64,000 nucleotides of DNA from Paraburkholderia silviterrae (GTDB lineage Bacteria > Pseudomonadota > Gammaproteobacteria > Burkholderiales > Burkholderiaceae), in the NCBI RefSeq assembly GCF_004353915.1, contig NZ_SMRP01000001.1, positions 857,472 through 921,471 on the forward strand, read 5' to 3'. The notes beneath the pieces were generated by a model. The model was given only the letters and a program-made list of their open reading frames with translations. It was not told the origin of the DNA and ran no database searches. The translations under genes and the position numbers were made by a program. Below, one piece after another: positions 45,229 through 55,705 of the stretch. Within the stretch, counting starts at the first letter, position 1. Every line of letters starts with the position of its first letter.

Positions 45229-46506
45229 ATGGCCGATCTACGCTGCACGATTGCCGGTATTGAATCGCCCAACCCGTTCTGGCTCGCTTCCGCGCCGCCC
45301 ACCGACAAGGCCTACAACGTAAACCGCGCCTTCGAGGCGGGCTGGGGCGGCGTGGTCTGGAAGACGCTCGGGCTCGACCCGCACGTGGTGAACGTGAGCT
45401 CGCGCTACGGCGCCACCACCTGGCGCGGCCAGCGCATCGCCGGGCTGAACAACATCGAGCTCATTACCGACCGGCCGCTCGACGTGAACCTCAAGGAGAT
45501 CGCGCAAGTGAAGCGCGACTGGCCCGATCGCGCGCTGATCGTTTCGCTGATGGTGCCGTGCAACGAGCAGGACTGGAAATGGATCCTGCCGCTAGTGGAA
45601 GACACCGGCGCCGACGCCGTCGAGCTCAACTTCGGCTGCCCGCACGGCATGAGCGAGCGCGGCATGGGCGCGGCGGTGGGCCAGGTGCCCGAGTACATCG
45701 AAATGGTCACGCGCTGGGTGAAGGAAGGCACGCGCCTGCCCTGCCTTGTGAAGCTCACGCCCAACGTGACCGACATCCGCCACGGCGCGCGCGCCGCGCA
45801 CAAGGGCGGCGCGGACGGCGTCTCGCTCATCAACACCATCAACTCGATCGTGGGCGTGGACCTCGACGCCATGGCACCGCTGCCCACCGTGGACGGCAAG
45901 GGCACGCACGGCGGCTACTGCGGCCCCGCCGCGAAGCCGATCGCGCTGCACATGGTGGCCGAAATCGCGCGCGACCCGCAAACCCAGGGCCTGCCGATCT
46001 CGGGCATCGGCGGCATCTCCGACTGGCGCGACGCGGCCGAGTTCATGGTGCTGGGCGCGGGCAGCGTGCAGGTGTGCACCGCGGCCATGCATTACGGATT
46101 CCGAATCGTCAACGACATGATCGACGGGCTCTCGAACTGGATGGACGACAAGGGCTACGCGAACCTCGACGCGATTCGCGGCCGCGCCGTGCAAAACGTC
46201 ACCGACTGGCAATACCTGAACCTGAACTACGACATCAAGGCCCGCATCGACCAGGACCGCTGCATCCAGTGCGGCCTGTGCCATATCGCCTGCGAGGACA
46301 CCTCGCACCAGGCCATCACGGCCACGCGCGACGGCAAGCGCCACTTCGAGGTGGTCGATGCGAATTGCGTCGGGTGCAATTTATGCATGCATGTCTGCCC
46401 GGTCGACCAATGCATCACGATGGAGCGCGTCGACTCGGGCCGTTACGCGAACTGGACCACGCATCCGAACAATCCGGCCCGCGTGGCCGACCCGAAGGCG
46501 GCCTGA
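45229..46506 (+). CDS. preA: Dihydropyrimidine dehydrogenase, PreA subunit
   Basis: 425 aa. A flavin-binding TIM barrel (SPNPFWLASAPPTDKAYNVN; LNFGCPHGMSERGMG) is followed by two C-terminal 4Fe-4S motifs (DRCIQCGLCHIACEDTS; NCVGCNLCMHVCPVDQC). With PreT it reduces uracil and thymine to the dihydro forms in the cytoplasm. AAGGAGCC precedes ATG 45229. The layout preT-preA-permease-hydA is conserved in reductive pyrimidine operons. Confidence 0.97.
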   Translation: MADLRCTIAGIESPNPFWLASAPPTDKAYNVNRAFEAGWGGVVWKTLGLDPHVVNVSSRYGATTWRGQRIAGLNNIELITDRPLDVNLKEIAQVKRDWPDRALIVSLMVPCNEQDWKWILPLVEDTGADAVELNFGCPHGMSERGMGAAVGQVPEYIEMVTRWVKEGTRLPCLVKLTPNVTDIRHGARAAHKGGADGVSLINTINSIVGVDLDAMAPLPTVDGKGTHGGYCGPAAKPIALHMVAEIARDPQTQGLPISGIGGISDWRDAAEFMVLGAGSVQVCTAAMHYGFRIVNDMIDGLSNWMDDKGYANLDAIRGRAVQNVTDWQYLNLNYDIKARIDQDRCIQCGLCHIACEDTSHQAITATRDGKRHFEVVDANCVGCNLCMHVCPVDQCITMERVDSGRYANWTTHPNNPARVADPKAA

Positions 46507-46552
46507 ACCTCACAATTCCAACCGCAACGAGCAGTCACGGAGAAACCGCACC

Positions 46553-48070
46553 ATGAGCCAGCCCGCAGCAAGCGGCGGTGTAGACAGCGACGCGAGCGCG
46601 CGCCGCAGCGCCAGCGAGTTATATAACGACGACCTCGCGCCCACGGGCGCCGCACAGCGCACGTGGCGCTGGTACCACTTCGGCGCGCTATGGGTGGGCA
46701 TGGTGATGAACATCGCCTCCTACATGCTCGCGGCCGGGCTCACCGAGCAGGGCATGTCGCCATGGCAGGCGGTGTTCACGGTGCTGCTCGGCAACATGAT
46801 CGTGCTCGTGCCCATGCTGCTGATCGGTCATGCGGGCGCGAAATACGGCATTCCCTATGCGGTGCTCGTGCGCTCGTCATTCGGCACCCAGGGCGCGAAG
46901 CTGCCGGCCATGCTGCGCGCCATCGTGGCGTGCGGCTGGTACGGCATTCAGTCGTGGCTCGGCGGCAGCGCGATCTACACGCTCGCCAATATCCTCACGC
47001 ACAACGCGCTGGTGGGCGACGCGCTGCCGTTTCTCGGCATTTCGATCGCCCAGGGCGCGTGTTTCCTGATCTTCTGGGCGCTGCAACTCTATTTCATCTT
47101 GCACGGCACCGACTCGATCCGCTGGCTCGAAAGCTGGTCCGCGCCCATCAAGGTCGTGATGTGCGTGGCGCTGGTCTGGTGGGCGTGCTCGAAGGCGGGC
47201 GGCGTGGGCTCCATGCTCTCGCAGCCCTCGCAGTTCGCAGCCGGCGGCAAGAAGGCCGGGCTCTTCTGGGCCACCTTCTGGCCGAGCCTCACCGCGATGG
47301 TGGGCTTCTGGGCCACGCTCGCGCTGAACATTCCCGACTTCACGCGCTTCGCGAAGACACAGAAGGATCAGTTCGTGGGCCAGGCGCTGGGCCTGCCGAT
47401 TCCGATGGCGCTGCTCTCCGTGGTCTCGGTCGTGGTCACCTCGGCCACCGTCGTGATCTACGGCAAGGCGATCTGGGACCCCATCGATCTCACGAGCCGC
47501 ATGGAAGGCATCGGCGTGGGCATCGCGCTCGTCATCCTCACGCTCGACACCATGTGCTGCAATCTCGCGGCGAACCTGGTCGGCCCCGCCTACGATTTTT
47601 CGAGCCTCTGGCCCAAGGGCATCTCGTACAAGGCCGGTGGCCTGATTACGGCCACCATCGCCGTCGTGATGATGCCGTGGAAGATTCTCGCCACCACGCA
47701 GGGCTATATCTTCACGTGGCTCGTCGGTTATTCGGCGCTGCTCGGGCCGGTGGCGGGCATTCTCATGGTCGATTACTTCCTCATTCGCGGCACGCGGCTC
47801 GACACCGCGCAGCTCTTCGAGGAAAACGGCGAATACGCCTACTCGAATGGCTGGAACCCGGCCGCCGTGATCGCGCTGGTGGCGGGCGTGCTGCCGAATC
47901 TGCCGGGCTTTTTGAACGTGGCGTTCCCGAACGCCTTCCCCTCGGTGCCCGACGCGTTCAAAGGACTCTATACGTACGCGTGGTTCGTGGGACTCGCGAT
48001 TGCGGCCATCGTCTATGGCGTGCTGATGAAGCTCAGCAAGAGCCGCAGGCCGAGCATCGCGAGTGCGTGA
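46553..48070 (+). CDS. NCS1-family nucleobase permease
   Basis: 505 aa with 12 membrane helices. The N-terminal LYNDDLAPTGAAQRTWRWYH leads into helix 1, and GIPYAVLVRSSFGTQGAKLP and ALNIPDFTRFAKTQKDQFVG are the NCS1 substrate-site blocks. In this position it should import uracil, thymine or the dihydropyrimidine with Na+ or H+. It is 46 bp after preA and 36 bp before hydA, clearly one operon. Confidence 0.94.
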   Translation: MSQPAASGGVDSDASARRSASELYNDDLAPTGAAQRTWRWYHFGALWVGMVMNIASYMLAAGLTEQGMSPWQAVFTVLLGNMIVLVPMLLIGHAGAKYGIPYAVLVRSSFGTQGAKLPAMLRAIVACGWYGIQSWLGGSAIYTLANILTHNALVGDALPFLGISIAQGACFLIFWALQLYFILHGTDSIRWLESWSAPIKVVMCVALVWWACSKAGGVGSMLSQPSQFAAGGKKAGLFWATFWPSLTAMVGFWATLALNIPDFTRFAKTQKDQFVGQALGLPIPMALLSVVSVVVTSATVVIYGKAIWDPIDLTSRMEGIGVGIALVILTLDTMCCNLAANLVGPAYDFSSLWPKGISYKAGGLITATIAVVMMPWKILATTQGYIFTWLVGYSALLGPVAGILMVDYFLIRGTRLDTAQLFEENGEYAYSNGWNPAAVIALVAGVLPNLPGFLNVAFPNAFPSVPDAFKGLYTYAWFVGLAIAAIVYGVLMKLSKSRRPSIASA

Positions 48071-49564
<1,494 letters not shown>

Positions 49565-49585
49565 GCGCCCGTCGCGACCGCAACG

Positions 49586-50269
49586 TCAATACTGCACCAC
49601 GATCGTCACGCGCCGGTTGAGCGCGCGGCTTGCGGGGTCGGTGGCGGCAACGAGCGGAAAGTTGTCGGCCCGGCCGATCGCAGCAAGCCGATGCGGCTCG
49701 ACACCCCGCTCGACCAGATAGCGCACGACGGCCCCCGCGCGCGCCGAAGAAAGCTCCCAGTTCGACGCGTAGCGCGCGTTCGAGATCGGCGTGCTGTCGG
49801 TGTGGCCTTCGACGAGAATATTGCCGTTGGGCACCTGCGCCAGCACGCGCGCGATGCGGCTTAGCACGCCGAACGAATCGGGCAGCAGCGCCGCATCGCC
49901 GGCATTGAAGAGAATCTTCGCGTTGATGCCGATCTCCACGCCGTGGGCCACCGGCACGATCGTGATCTCGCCGCGCTCGCGCAGCGGGTCGAGCGACGCG
50001 AGCAATGCGCTTGCGGCCGCCTGCGGTTTCGCGGCCGGCGCGGCGGCAACCGGCGCTCGCGCCGCCAGCGACTGTCTGCGAATCGCCTGTTCGCTGTGCT
50101 TCGCGAGCTGCATCGCGTAGAGCGCAAGGAACAGCACCATCATCGTGGTGATGAGATCCGCGTAGGAGAGCAGCCAGCGGCCGGACTGCTCACCGCCTTC
50201 GTCCTCTTCGCGGTCGAAGGCGCTAACGAGCATGTCATGCGCCGGCCGGCTTTCGGATGAGATCTTCAT
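49586..50269 (-). CDS. MotB-like stator protein with OmpA domain
   Basis: 227 aa. One membrane helix at about 34-55 (LLSYADLITTMMVLFLALYA) carries the proton-binding Asp (D38), equal to MotB D32. A Pro/Ala linker is followed by an OmpA/MotB peptidoglycan-binding domain (ILVEGHTDSTPISNARYASN, ELSSARAGAVVRYLVERG, NRRVTIVV). It should anchor a 5:2 ion-driven motor to the wall. It is shorter than flagellar MotB (about 308 aa). No ribosome-binding site is visible at ATG 50269, so translation may be coupled to the MotA-like gene 21 bp upstream. Confidence 0.9.
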   Translation of the reverse strand: MKISSESRPAHDMLVSAFDREEDEGGEQSGRWLLSYADLITTMMVLFLALYAMQLAKHSEQAIRRQSLAARAPVAAAPAAKPQAAASALLASLDPLRERGEITIVPVAHGVEIGINAKILFNAGDAALLPDSFGVLSRIARVLAQVPNGNILVEGHTDSTPISNARYASNWELSSARAGAVVRYLVERGVEPHRLAAIGRADNFPLVAATDPASRALNRRVTIVVQY

Positions 50270-50290
50270 AAGTGAAAGCGCGCTGCGTTC

Positions 50291-51118
50291 TCAGTTTACG
50301 GGCGCGTTTGCGTGCACGCTTGCCTGCGCGCCCTGCCGCGACCACGCGTTCGCCTCACCGGGCAAGCCAGCGCCGCGCCCACCCACTTCGCCTGCGAGCC
50401 GCGTCGCGATCGTATGCGGGGTTTCCTTGCGTGAAATGGCGAGCAACCCGTCCAGATAGAGCTTGCGCAGCCGCAGTTCGCTTTCGATGTGCGCGCGCAT
50501 CTTGCCGTAGAGCGGCAAGAACACGAGATTGGCCAGCGCGAGCCCGTAGAGCGTGGCGACGAACGCCACCGCGATGCCCTGCCCCAGCTGCGAGGGCTCG
50601 ACCAGATGCGAGGTCACCTGGATGAGGCCCAGCACCGAGCCCAGAATGCCGAAGGTCGGCGCATAGCCGCCAGCCTGCTGCCAGACGCGCGCGGCCGCCA
50701 GATGCGTGCGTCCATACGCTTCCAGCTCGCGATTGAGCGCGTCTTCGAGCACGGCGGTCGAGACGCCGCTTGCCAGCAGTTCGAGGCCACGCCGCGCAAA
50801 CGGATGAATGCCGCGCCAGTCCATCGACTCGAACGCGAGCAGGCCGTTGAGCTTGGCCTGGTCGCCCCATTCCAGCACGGCGGCGAGACTCGTTTCGTCC
50901 ACCTGCTGCGCGCGCACGAACACCGTGCGCAGGCGCAGGACCGCGTCGAAGAAGCGCGCCCACGGGTTCTGGATCATCACCGCGGCCAGCGTGCCGCCCA
51001 GCACGACGAGCAGCGCCTCGGGCTGCAGCAGCGAGGTGAACTGCCCGCCTTCGAGCGCAAAGCCGATCGCGATGGCCGCCCCACCCAGCAGGACTCCGAA
51101 CAAAGTCGAAAGATCCAT
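50291..51118 (-). CDS. MotA-like stator protein
   Basis: 275 aa. Four membrane helices: MDLSTLFGVLLGGAAIAIGF, PEALLVVLGGTLAAVMIQNP, and the channel pair YAPTFGILGSVLGLIQVTSH and AVAFVATLYGLALANLVFLP. The two prolines of MotA channels are present (P154, P202). The cytoplasmic loop (residues 60-145) holds many charged residues as needed for contact with FliG. GGGAGG precedes ATG 51118, nine bases after the upstream gene. It pairs with the downstream MotB-like protein. Confidence 0.92.
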   Translation of the reverse strand: MDLSTLFGVLLGGAAIAIGFALEGGQFTSLLQPEALLVVLGGTLAAVMIQNPWARFFDAVLRLRTVFVRAQQVDETSLAAVLEWGDQAKLNGLLAFESMDWRGIHPFARRGLELLASGVSTAVLEDALNRELEAYGRTHLAAARVWQQAGGYAPTFGILGSVLGLIQVTSHLVEPSQLGQGIAVAFVATLYGLALANLVFLPLYGKMRAHIESELRLRKLYLDGLLAISRKETPHTIATRLAGEVGGRGAGLPGEANAWSRQGAQASVHANAPVN

Positions 51119-51127
51119 ACGCCTCCC

Positions 51128-52345
51128 TTATTGCACGCCGTTCGCCTTGATCTCGCGCACCGCGCCGACAAGACGCTGCTCGATCGCCTCGATCTCCACC
51201 GGATCGGCTTTGATCTCGCGCCGCATGAGCCACGAGACCTCGTTCTTGCGCGTCTCCGACATCACCGAAAGCAGGCGCTCGGAAACCGCCTTGTCTTCGA
51301 GCGAGGCGAGCAGCTTGGCGAGATCGTAGCTATCGAGCGAATTGACGGCCTCGAACAGCGTGCGCTGATCGACGAACAGCAGGTCGTCGAGCGCGTTGAG
51401 CTCGCCCGAGCCGCGCTTCACGCGTTGCGTGAAATACGCCACGCCCTTCTGCTCGACGAAATTGAGCACCTTCGACTTTCTGAACGCGAACAGCTCCTCG
51501 GCGATCTCGTCGTGCGAGAGCTTGTTGAGCAGCAGCTTGCGCTCGACGCCGATCAGCGCTTCGAGGTCGGCGAGTTCGATCAGTTCGAGTTCGCTGTTGA
51601 TCGAGACGTCGAGGTCGTGATCGGCCACCAGCGAAGCGCGCTCCACGATACGAACGGGATCGAACGTGACGACCTGGCGGCCCAGTGCGCCCTCGCCAGC
51701 ATTGCCGCCGGCCAGATTCGAGGACACCTGGCCCGCCTCGATCGCGACGAGATTGAGCTTTTCCATGCGCCGCAGCATCGTCATCACGTGCGGGCGCGAA
51801 TGCCCCGCCACGGCGCGGCATTTCTGCACGACCTCGGCGAGCGCCACGCTCACCTCACCCGCTGCCGCACCAGGGCGCGGCCAGCCGCCCTTCGCATCGC
51901 CGCGCTCGGCACGCTCGGCGCCTGCAAGCAGCGAGAGCACGTGGGCATACGAGAGAATGCCCGGCAGGAAGTCGGCGTGCGTGTAGGTGGCGAGCAGATC
52001 GTCCTTGGCCTTCGTGCGGCGGATCATCGTGCGCAAAACGTGGCGCAGGAGCGGCGAAACGCGTTCGAGCTCGTCTTCGATGATGCTCGCGGGCACGACG
52101 GTCAACTGGCAAAACGTCAGCGCCTTGGCGGTGCTCGGGCGCGGCTCGGCGCCCAGCAGTGCGCTTTCCCCGAAGAATTCGCCGCGGCCGAGCGTTGCGG
52201 TCACGACCCGCTTTTCGTCGCAGCGCGTGGAGATTTCGACTTTGCCTTCGGCGATGACGAAGAGCACGCGCTCGCCCGCGAAGCCCTCCGAATAGATCAC
52301 TTCGCCCGGCGCCGCGGTGCGCGACCATGTTTGACTGCGATTCAA
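51128..52345 (-). CDS. Cyclic-nucleotide-binding / Crp-like HTH / FliG-like fusion protein
   Basis: 405 aa from a TTG at 52345 (GGGG eight bases upstream; no better start). Residues 10-110 are a cyclic-nucleotide-binding barrel with a complete phosphate cassette, GEFFGESALLGAEPRPSTAK (E60, R69). Residues 165-207 resemble the Crp winged helix (AGHSRPHVMTMLRRMEKLNL). Residues 250-320 look FliG-middle-like and 320-404 FliG-C-like: LDDLLFVDQRTLFEAVNSLD, SERLLSVMSE, then DPVEIEAIEQRLVGAVREIK. In flagella FliG-C is the rotor face touched by MotA. The gene is followed after nine bases by MotA-like and MotB-like genes, so the protein probably couples nucleotide signals to that motor. I know of no described protein with this architecture. 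Confidence 0.85.
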   Translation of the reverse strand: MNRSQTWSRTAAPGEVIYSEGFAGERVLFVIAEGKVEISTRCDEKRVVTATLGRGEFFGESALLGAEPRPSTAKALTFCQLTVVPASIIEDELERVSPLLRHVLRTMIRRTKAKDDLLATYTHADFLPGILSYAHVLSLLAGAERAERGDAKGGWPRPGAAAGEVSVALAEVVQKCRAVAGHSRPHVMTMLRRMEKLNLVAIEAGQVSSNLAGGNAGEGALGRQVVTFDPVRIVERASLVADHDLDVSINSELELIELADLEALIGVERKLLLNKLSHDEIAEELFAFRKSKVLNFVEQKGVAYFTQRVKRGSGELNALDDLLFVDQRTLFEAVNSLDSYDLAKLLASLEDKAVSERLLSVMSETRKNEVSWLMRREIKADPVEIEAIEQRLVGAVREIKANGVQ

Positions 52346-52673
52346 GGTAATACCCCGTAGCGGATGTCTTTCTTTTCGATCCCGTAAGCTGTCCGGTCTG
52401 CGCCAGCGCAGTCAAACGGGGTCTCTCGTCAGTGCCGTTTACGGCTTGCGAGCGGGGGTTCTTGAATCGGTTTTCAAGGCGGCACGCGGGACTTGCGGCC
52501 TGGTCGATGGCAAGCTCACGCAGCAAACGATGCGCGCAATGCGTTTGCGGGCAAAATCGGCAGGCGCAAACGATTGCGCCCGCAAAAGCGCGATCGCGCG
52601 AAATGGTGGCTGGGCACACGATGCGCCCGACCATGTTTGAGTTGCTTAATGCTTACATCGATGAAGCCCGAGC
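52346..52673. promoter_or_regulatory. Region upstream of the motor operon
   Basis: 328 bp between the DUF2783 stop and the TTG start of the motor operon, no gene seen. TTTGCGGGC (52544-52552) and GCCCGCAAA (52578-52586) form a 9-bp inverted repeat, and GCAAACGAT occurs twice nearby. It should contain the operon promoter. Confidence 0.45.
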
Positions 52674-52904
52674 TCAGGCTGCAAGCTTGCCGACAGCTCC
52701 ATTCGCGGGCGGCACGACCACGCCAGCGCGCGCGAAGCGGATGGCCTCCATCAGTGCCTCATGGTCGCCCACGTGATTCGCGAGCAGCAGGATCAATTGC
52801 GCATTGGCCGACTGGCTCTGCGCTTCGTCGAGATCGCGATGCATGTCGATGAGCGCTTCGTAGAAGTCGTCGGGGCGCGTGAGGTTGGGTTGTGTGTTGA
52901 GCAT
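52674..52904 (-). CDS. DUF2783 family small protein
   Basis: 76 aa. LTRPDDFYEALIDMHRDLDE followed by AQSQSANAQLILLLANHVGD is the DUF2783 pattern, a small helical protein found next to FAD-dependent aromatic hydroxylases. GGAGA precedes ATG 52904. It is 94 bp downstream of the hydroxylase gene and most likely works with it, but its role is unknown. Confidence 0.85.
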   Translation of the reverse strand: MLNTQPNLTRPDDFYEALIDMHRDLDEAQSQSANAQLILLLANHVGDHEALMEAIRFARAGVVVPPANGAVGKLAA

Positions 52905-52998
52905 CGTTGTCTCCATACAAGGCTGAATTCTTGTCATCTGCGCAATGAAATCGAAAGGCGGCCACAGCTCGCGTGCGCCCGCCTTTCGCATCACCACA

Positions 52999-54711
52999 TC
53001 AAGCCGTACCGGCCACGCACAGCGCCCGCTTGAGCGCGCGCTCGACACGCGGCGCATCGGCACGACGCCAGCGCGCGCACACGTGCTGATCCGGCCGGAT
53101 CAGATAGAACGCGCCGTCCTGTGCGCCGTAGCGTTGCGCGGCCAGACCCTCGGCATCGCGCACGACCGCCGTGCCCGGCGGCAAGCCCTCAGGCGCAGCG
53201 CCCTCGCCGTCGAGCACCGCCACGAAATGCATCGGCACCGGGCCTCGCGCAAGCGCATCGAGCGCCGCGCGCGTATCGCTTTCGAGCGCGAACCCCGCGC
53301 GGCAGAACAGCAGCCCCGCAAAGCGCCCGCCGAGCTGCGCGAGCAGCCATTGCGGCGCACCCTGCGCATCGACGAGAGGCGCATCGGCGCATGACGCGCC
53401 CGGCACCATCTGGCCTGAGAACGTCTCTTCGTCGGCCGTATTGAGCGTCGATTCGTGCAGCACCGCAGGCACCGAGAGCCTCCCGCTGTTCACCAATTGC
53501 CGCGCGAACGCATGCTCGCGCGCGAGTGTCAGCACGGCGTCGCGGAACACGCGGCTCACCGCGCTCTTGGGCGTGATGAAGTCGGTCGAGCGCGTGGAGT
53601 TGCGGATGTTTTCGTCGGCGGCGTATTCGCGCTCGCTCGCATAGGTGTCGAGCAGCGCGTCGGAGGCGCGCTGCTCCAGCACCATCGCAAGCTTCCAGGC
53701 GAGGTTCTCGCCGTCCTGGAAGCCGCTATTCGCGCCGCGCGCGCCGAACGGCGACACGAGGTGCGCCGAGTCGCCCGCGAACAGCACGTTGCCGTGGCGG
53801 AAGCTGTCCATGCGCAAACACGAAAACGTGTAGATGCTCACCCACTCCAGCTCGAACTTCACGTCGGGGCCGAGCAGCGCACGCACGCGCGGGATCACGC
53901 GCTCGGGCGTCTTTTCGAGCACCGGGTCGGCGTCCCAGCCCAGCTGGAAGTCGATGCGCCAGACGTTGTCGGGCTGGCGATGCAGCAGCACCGACTGGTT
54001 CGGATGGAACGGCGGGTCGAACCAGAACCAGCGCTCGGTGGGGAAGTCGGCTTCCATCTTCACGTCGGCGATCAGGAAGCGGTCCTTGAACGTGCGGCCG
54101 TGGCTGTCGAGGCCCATGAGCTTGCGCACCGGGCTGCGCGAGCCGTCCGCCGCCACCGCGTAGCGCGCGAGCAGTTCGTACTGGCCGTCGGGCGTCTCGA
54201 TCTCGAGCGCCACGTGCGCGTCTTCCGCGCCCGGCGTGCCGCGCTGCGCGATGCCCGTCACCTTGCTCTTCCAGCGGATCTCGAGGTTGGGCAGTGCCTG
54301 CGCGCGTTCGAGCAGGAAGCCTTCCACGTAGTACTGCTGAAGATTGATGAACGCAGGCCGGTGATGTCCGCTTTCCGGCAGCAGGTTGAAGGTGTAGACC
54401 AGTTCGTCCTTGCGGAACACCTTGCCCACGTTCCAGCTCACGCCTTTCTCGACCATGCGCTCGCCGCAGCCGAGCCGGTCGAAGATATCGAGCGAGCGCT
54501 TCGAAAAGCAAATCGCGCGCGAGCCCGTTGAGAGCGTGCAATCGTCGTCCACGAGCACCACGGGCAAGCCGTGCTGCGCAATGTCAATCGCTGTGGCGAG
54601 GCCCACCGGCCCCGCGCCCACCACCACTACCGGACGCACGCACGCTGCGGCATCCGGGCTTTGCTCGCTACAACGCGTGTATTCGAAGGTCAGCGTTTGA
54701 TAGTCGATCAT
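52999..54711 (-). CDS. FAD-dependent aromatic hydroxylase (MhpA/PobA-like)
   Basis: 570 aa. The FAD fold is at VVVVGAGPVGLATAIDIAQH, the second conserved part is YAVAADGSRSPVRKLMGL, and the third, GNVLFAGDSAHLVSPFGARG followed by ANSGFQDGENLAWKL, is the FAD ribose site of class A monooxygenases. The C-terminal 150 residues are the thioredoxin-like domain of the phenol hydroxylase subgroup. It should hydroxylate a phenolic acid with NAD(P)H and O2. The ATG at 54711 has GGGAGA upstream; a longer frame is not family-like. Confidence 0.92.
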   Translation of the reverse strand: MIDYQTLTFEYTRCSEQSPDAAACVRPVVVVGAGPVGLATAIDIAQHGLPVVLVDDDCTLSTGSRAICFSKRSLDIFDRLGCGERMVEKGVSWNVGKVFRKDELVYTFNLLPESGHHRPAFINLQQYYVEGFLLERAQALPNLEIRWKSKVTGIAQRGTPGAEDAHVALEIETPDGQYELLARYAVAADGSRSPVRKLMGLDSHGRTFKDRFLIADVKMEADFPTERWFWFDPPFHPNQSVLLHRQPDNVWRIDFQLGWDADPVLEKTPERVIPRVRALLGPDVKFELEWVSIYTFSCLRMDSFRHGNVLFAGDSAHLVSPFGARGANSGFQDGENLAWKLAMVLEQRASDALLDTYASEREYAADENIRNSTRSTDFITPKSAVSRVFRDAVLTLAREHAFARQLVNSGRLSVPAVLHESTLNTADEETFSGQMVPGASCADAPLVDAQGAPQWLLAQLGGRFAGLLFCRAGFALESDTRAALDALARGPVPMHFVAVLDGEGAAPEGLPPGTAVVRDAEGLAAQRYGAQDGAFYLIRPDQHVCARWRRADAPRVERALKRALCVAGTA

Positions 54712-54745
54712 CGTTGTGTCTCCCGTCCTTGCCTCGCAGCACCGC

Positions 54746-55705
54746 TCAATCCTGCAGCGCGTCCCACATTTCCTTGTCGCGCTGCGCGGTCCAGATGCGC
54801 GGATGCGTGATGCCGCTCGCCTCGTCAAAGGCGCGCGAAACATCGAACGGCAGGCAATGCTCGTAGATGAAGACATGGCCGAACTTCGGGTCCATCGCTT
54901 CGCGCGTGAGCGCCATCGACTGCTTGAGATCCAGCTTCTGCTCGACCGCCTTGCGGCCCTGCGCGAGCAGCGTCGTCACGAAGTCCTTCGTATAGTCGAG
55001 GCCCTTGTTCACCTCATCGGGCGTGACGAGCGCGGGGCCGCGACCCGGCACGAGCTTTTCCGCACCCAGCGAGCGCAGCGCTTCGAGCGTGGCGGGCCAT
55101 TGCTCGAGCTGTGCATCGCCGCAATAGCAAGCCGCGTCGTATTCCACGAGATCGCCCGAGAACAGCACCTTTTGCTGCGGCAGCCACACCACGGTGTCGC
55201 CCTTCGTGTGGCCCGAGCCCATGTGCGCGATCTTCACTTCGAGCTTGCCGAGGAACAGCGTGATTTCCTTCTCGAACACGAGCGTGGGCCACGTGAGGCC
55301 CGGCACCGTCTCCACGCCCGCAAACAGGCGCGGGAAGCGCTCGATCTCCGACTTCATGTCGGCTTCGCCGCGCTCGACGATCATTTCGTATGTGCCGCGG
55401 CTCGCGATGATCTGCTGCGCGCCTTCCTTGAAATACGCCGAAGCACCCAGCACGCGCACCGCGTGATAGTGCGAGAGCACGACGTATTTGATGGGCTTGT
55501 CGGTGACGCTGCGGATCTTCGCGATGAGGTCCTGCGCCATGGCGGGCGTGGCGGTGGTGTCGACGATCATCACGCCGTCGTCGCCGATGATGACGCCCGA
55601 GTTCGGATCGCCTTCCGTGGTGTACGCGTAGGCGTTTTCCGAGAGCTGCGTGAAAGTGACCTGTTTCTCTTCGAGATCGGCCTGCGATGCGAACGCCTTT
55701 GCCAT
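54746..55705 (-). CDS. MBL-fold metallo-hydrolase with altered HxHxDH motif
   Basis: 319 aa. The MBL fold is clear (GVMIVDTTATPAMAQDLIAK; HMGSGHTKGDTVVWLPQQKV, LFSGDLVE), but the usual HxHxDH reads SHYHAVRVLGA: H79 and H81 are kept and the Asp-His pair is Val-Arg. This suggests one metal or an altered site. It is first in the three-gene unit with the hydroxylase (34 bp gap) and DUF2783. It may hydrolyse an ester or lactone linked to that pathway. Confidence 0.9.
   Translation of the reverse strand: MAKAFASQADLEEKQVTFTQLSENAYAYTTEGDPNSGVIIGDDGVMIVDTTATPAMAQDLIAKIRSVTDKPIKYVVLSHYHAVRVLGASAYFKEGAQQIIASRGTYEMIVERGEADMKSEIERFPRLFAGVETVPGLTWPTLVFEKEITLFLGKLEVKIAHMGSGHTKGDTVVWLPQQKVLFSGDLVEYDAACYCGDAQLEQWPATLEALRSLGAEKLVPGRGPALVTPDEVNKGLDYTKDFVTTLLAQGRKAVEQKLDLKQSMALTREAMDPKFGHVFIYEHCLPFDVSRAFDEASGITHPRIWTAQRDKEMWDALQD

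Noticed and set aside
49586..51118. Zorya-type anti-phage system as an explanation for the MotA/MotB-like pair
   Set aside because: ZorA has a long cytoplasmic tail, and no ZorC, ZorD or ZorE-like gene is adjacent. The MotA-like protein is of ordinary stator length, and the third gene is a FliG-like fusion.
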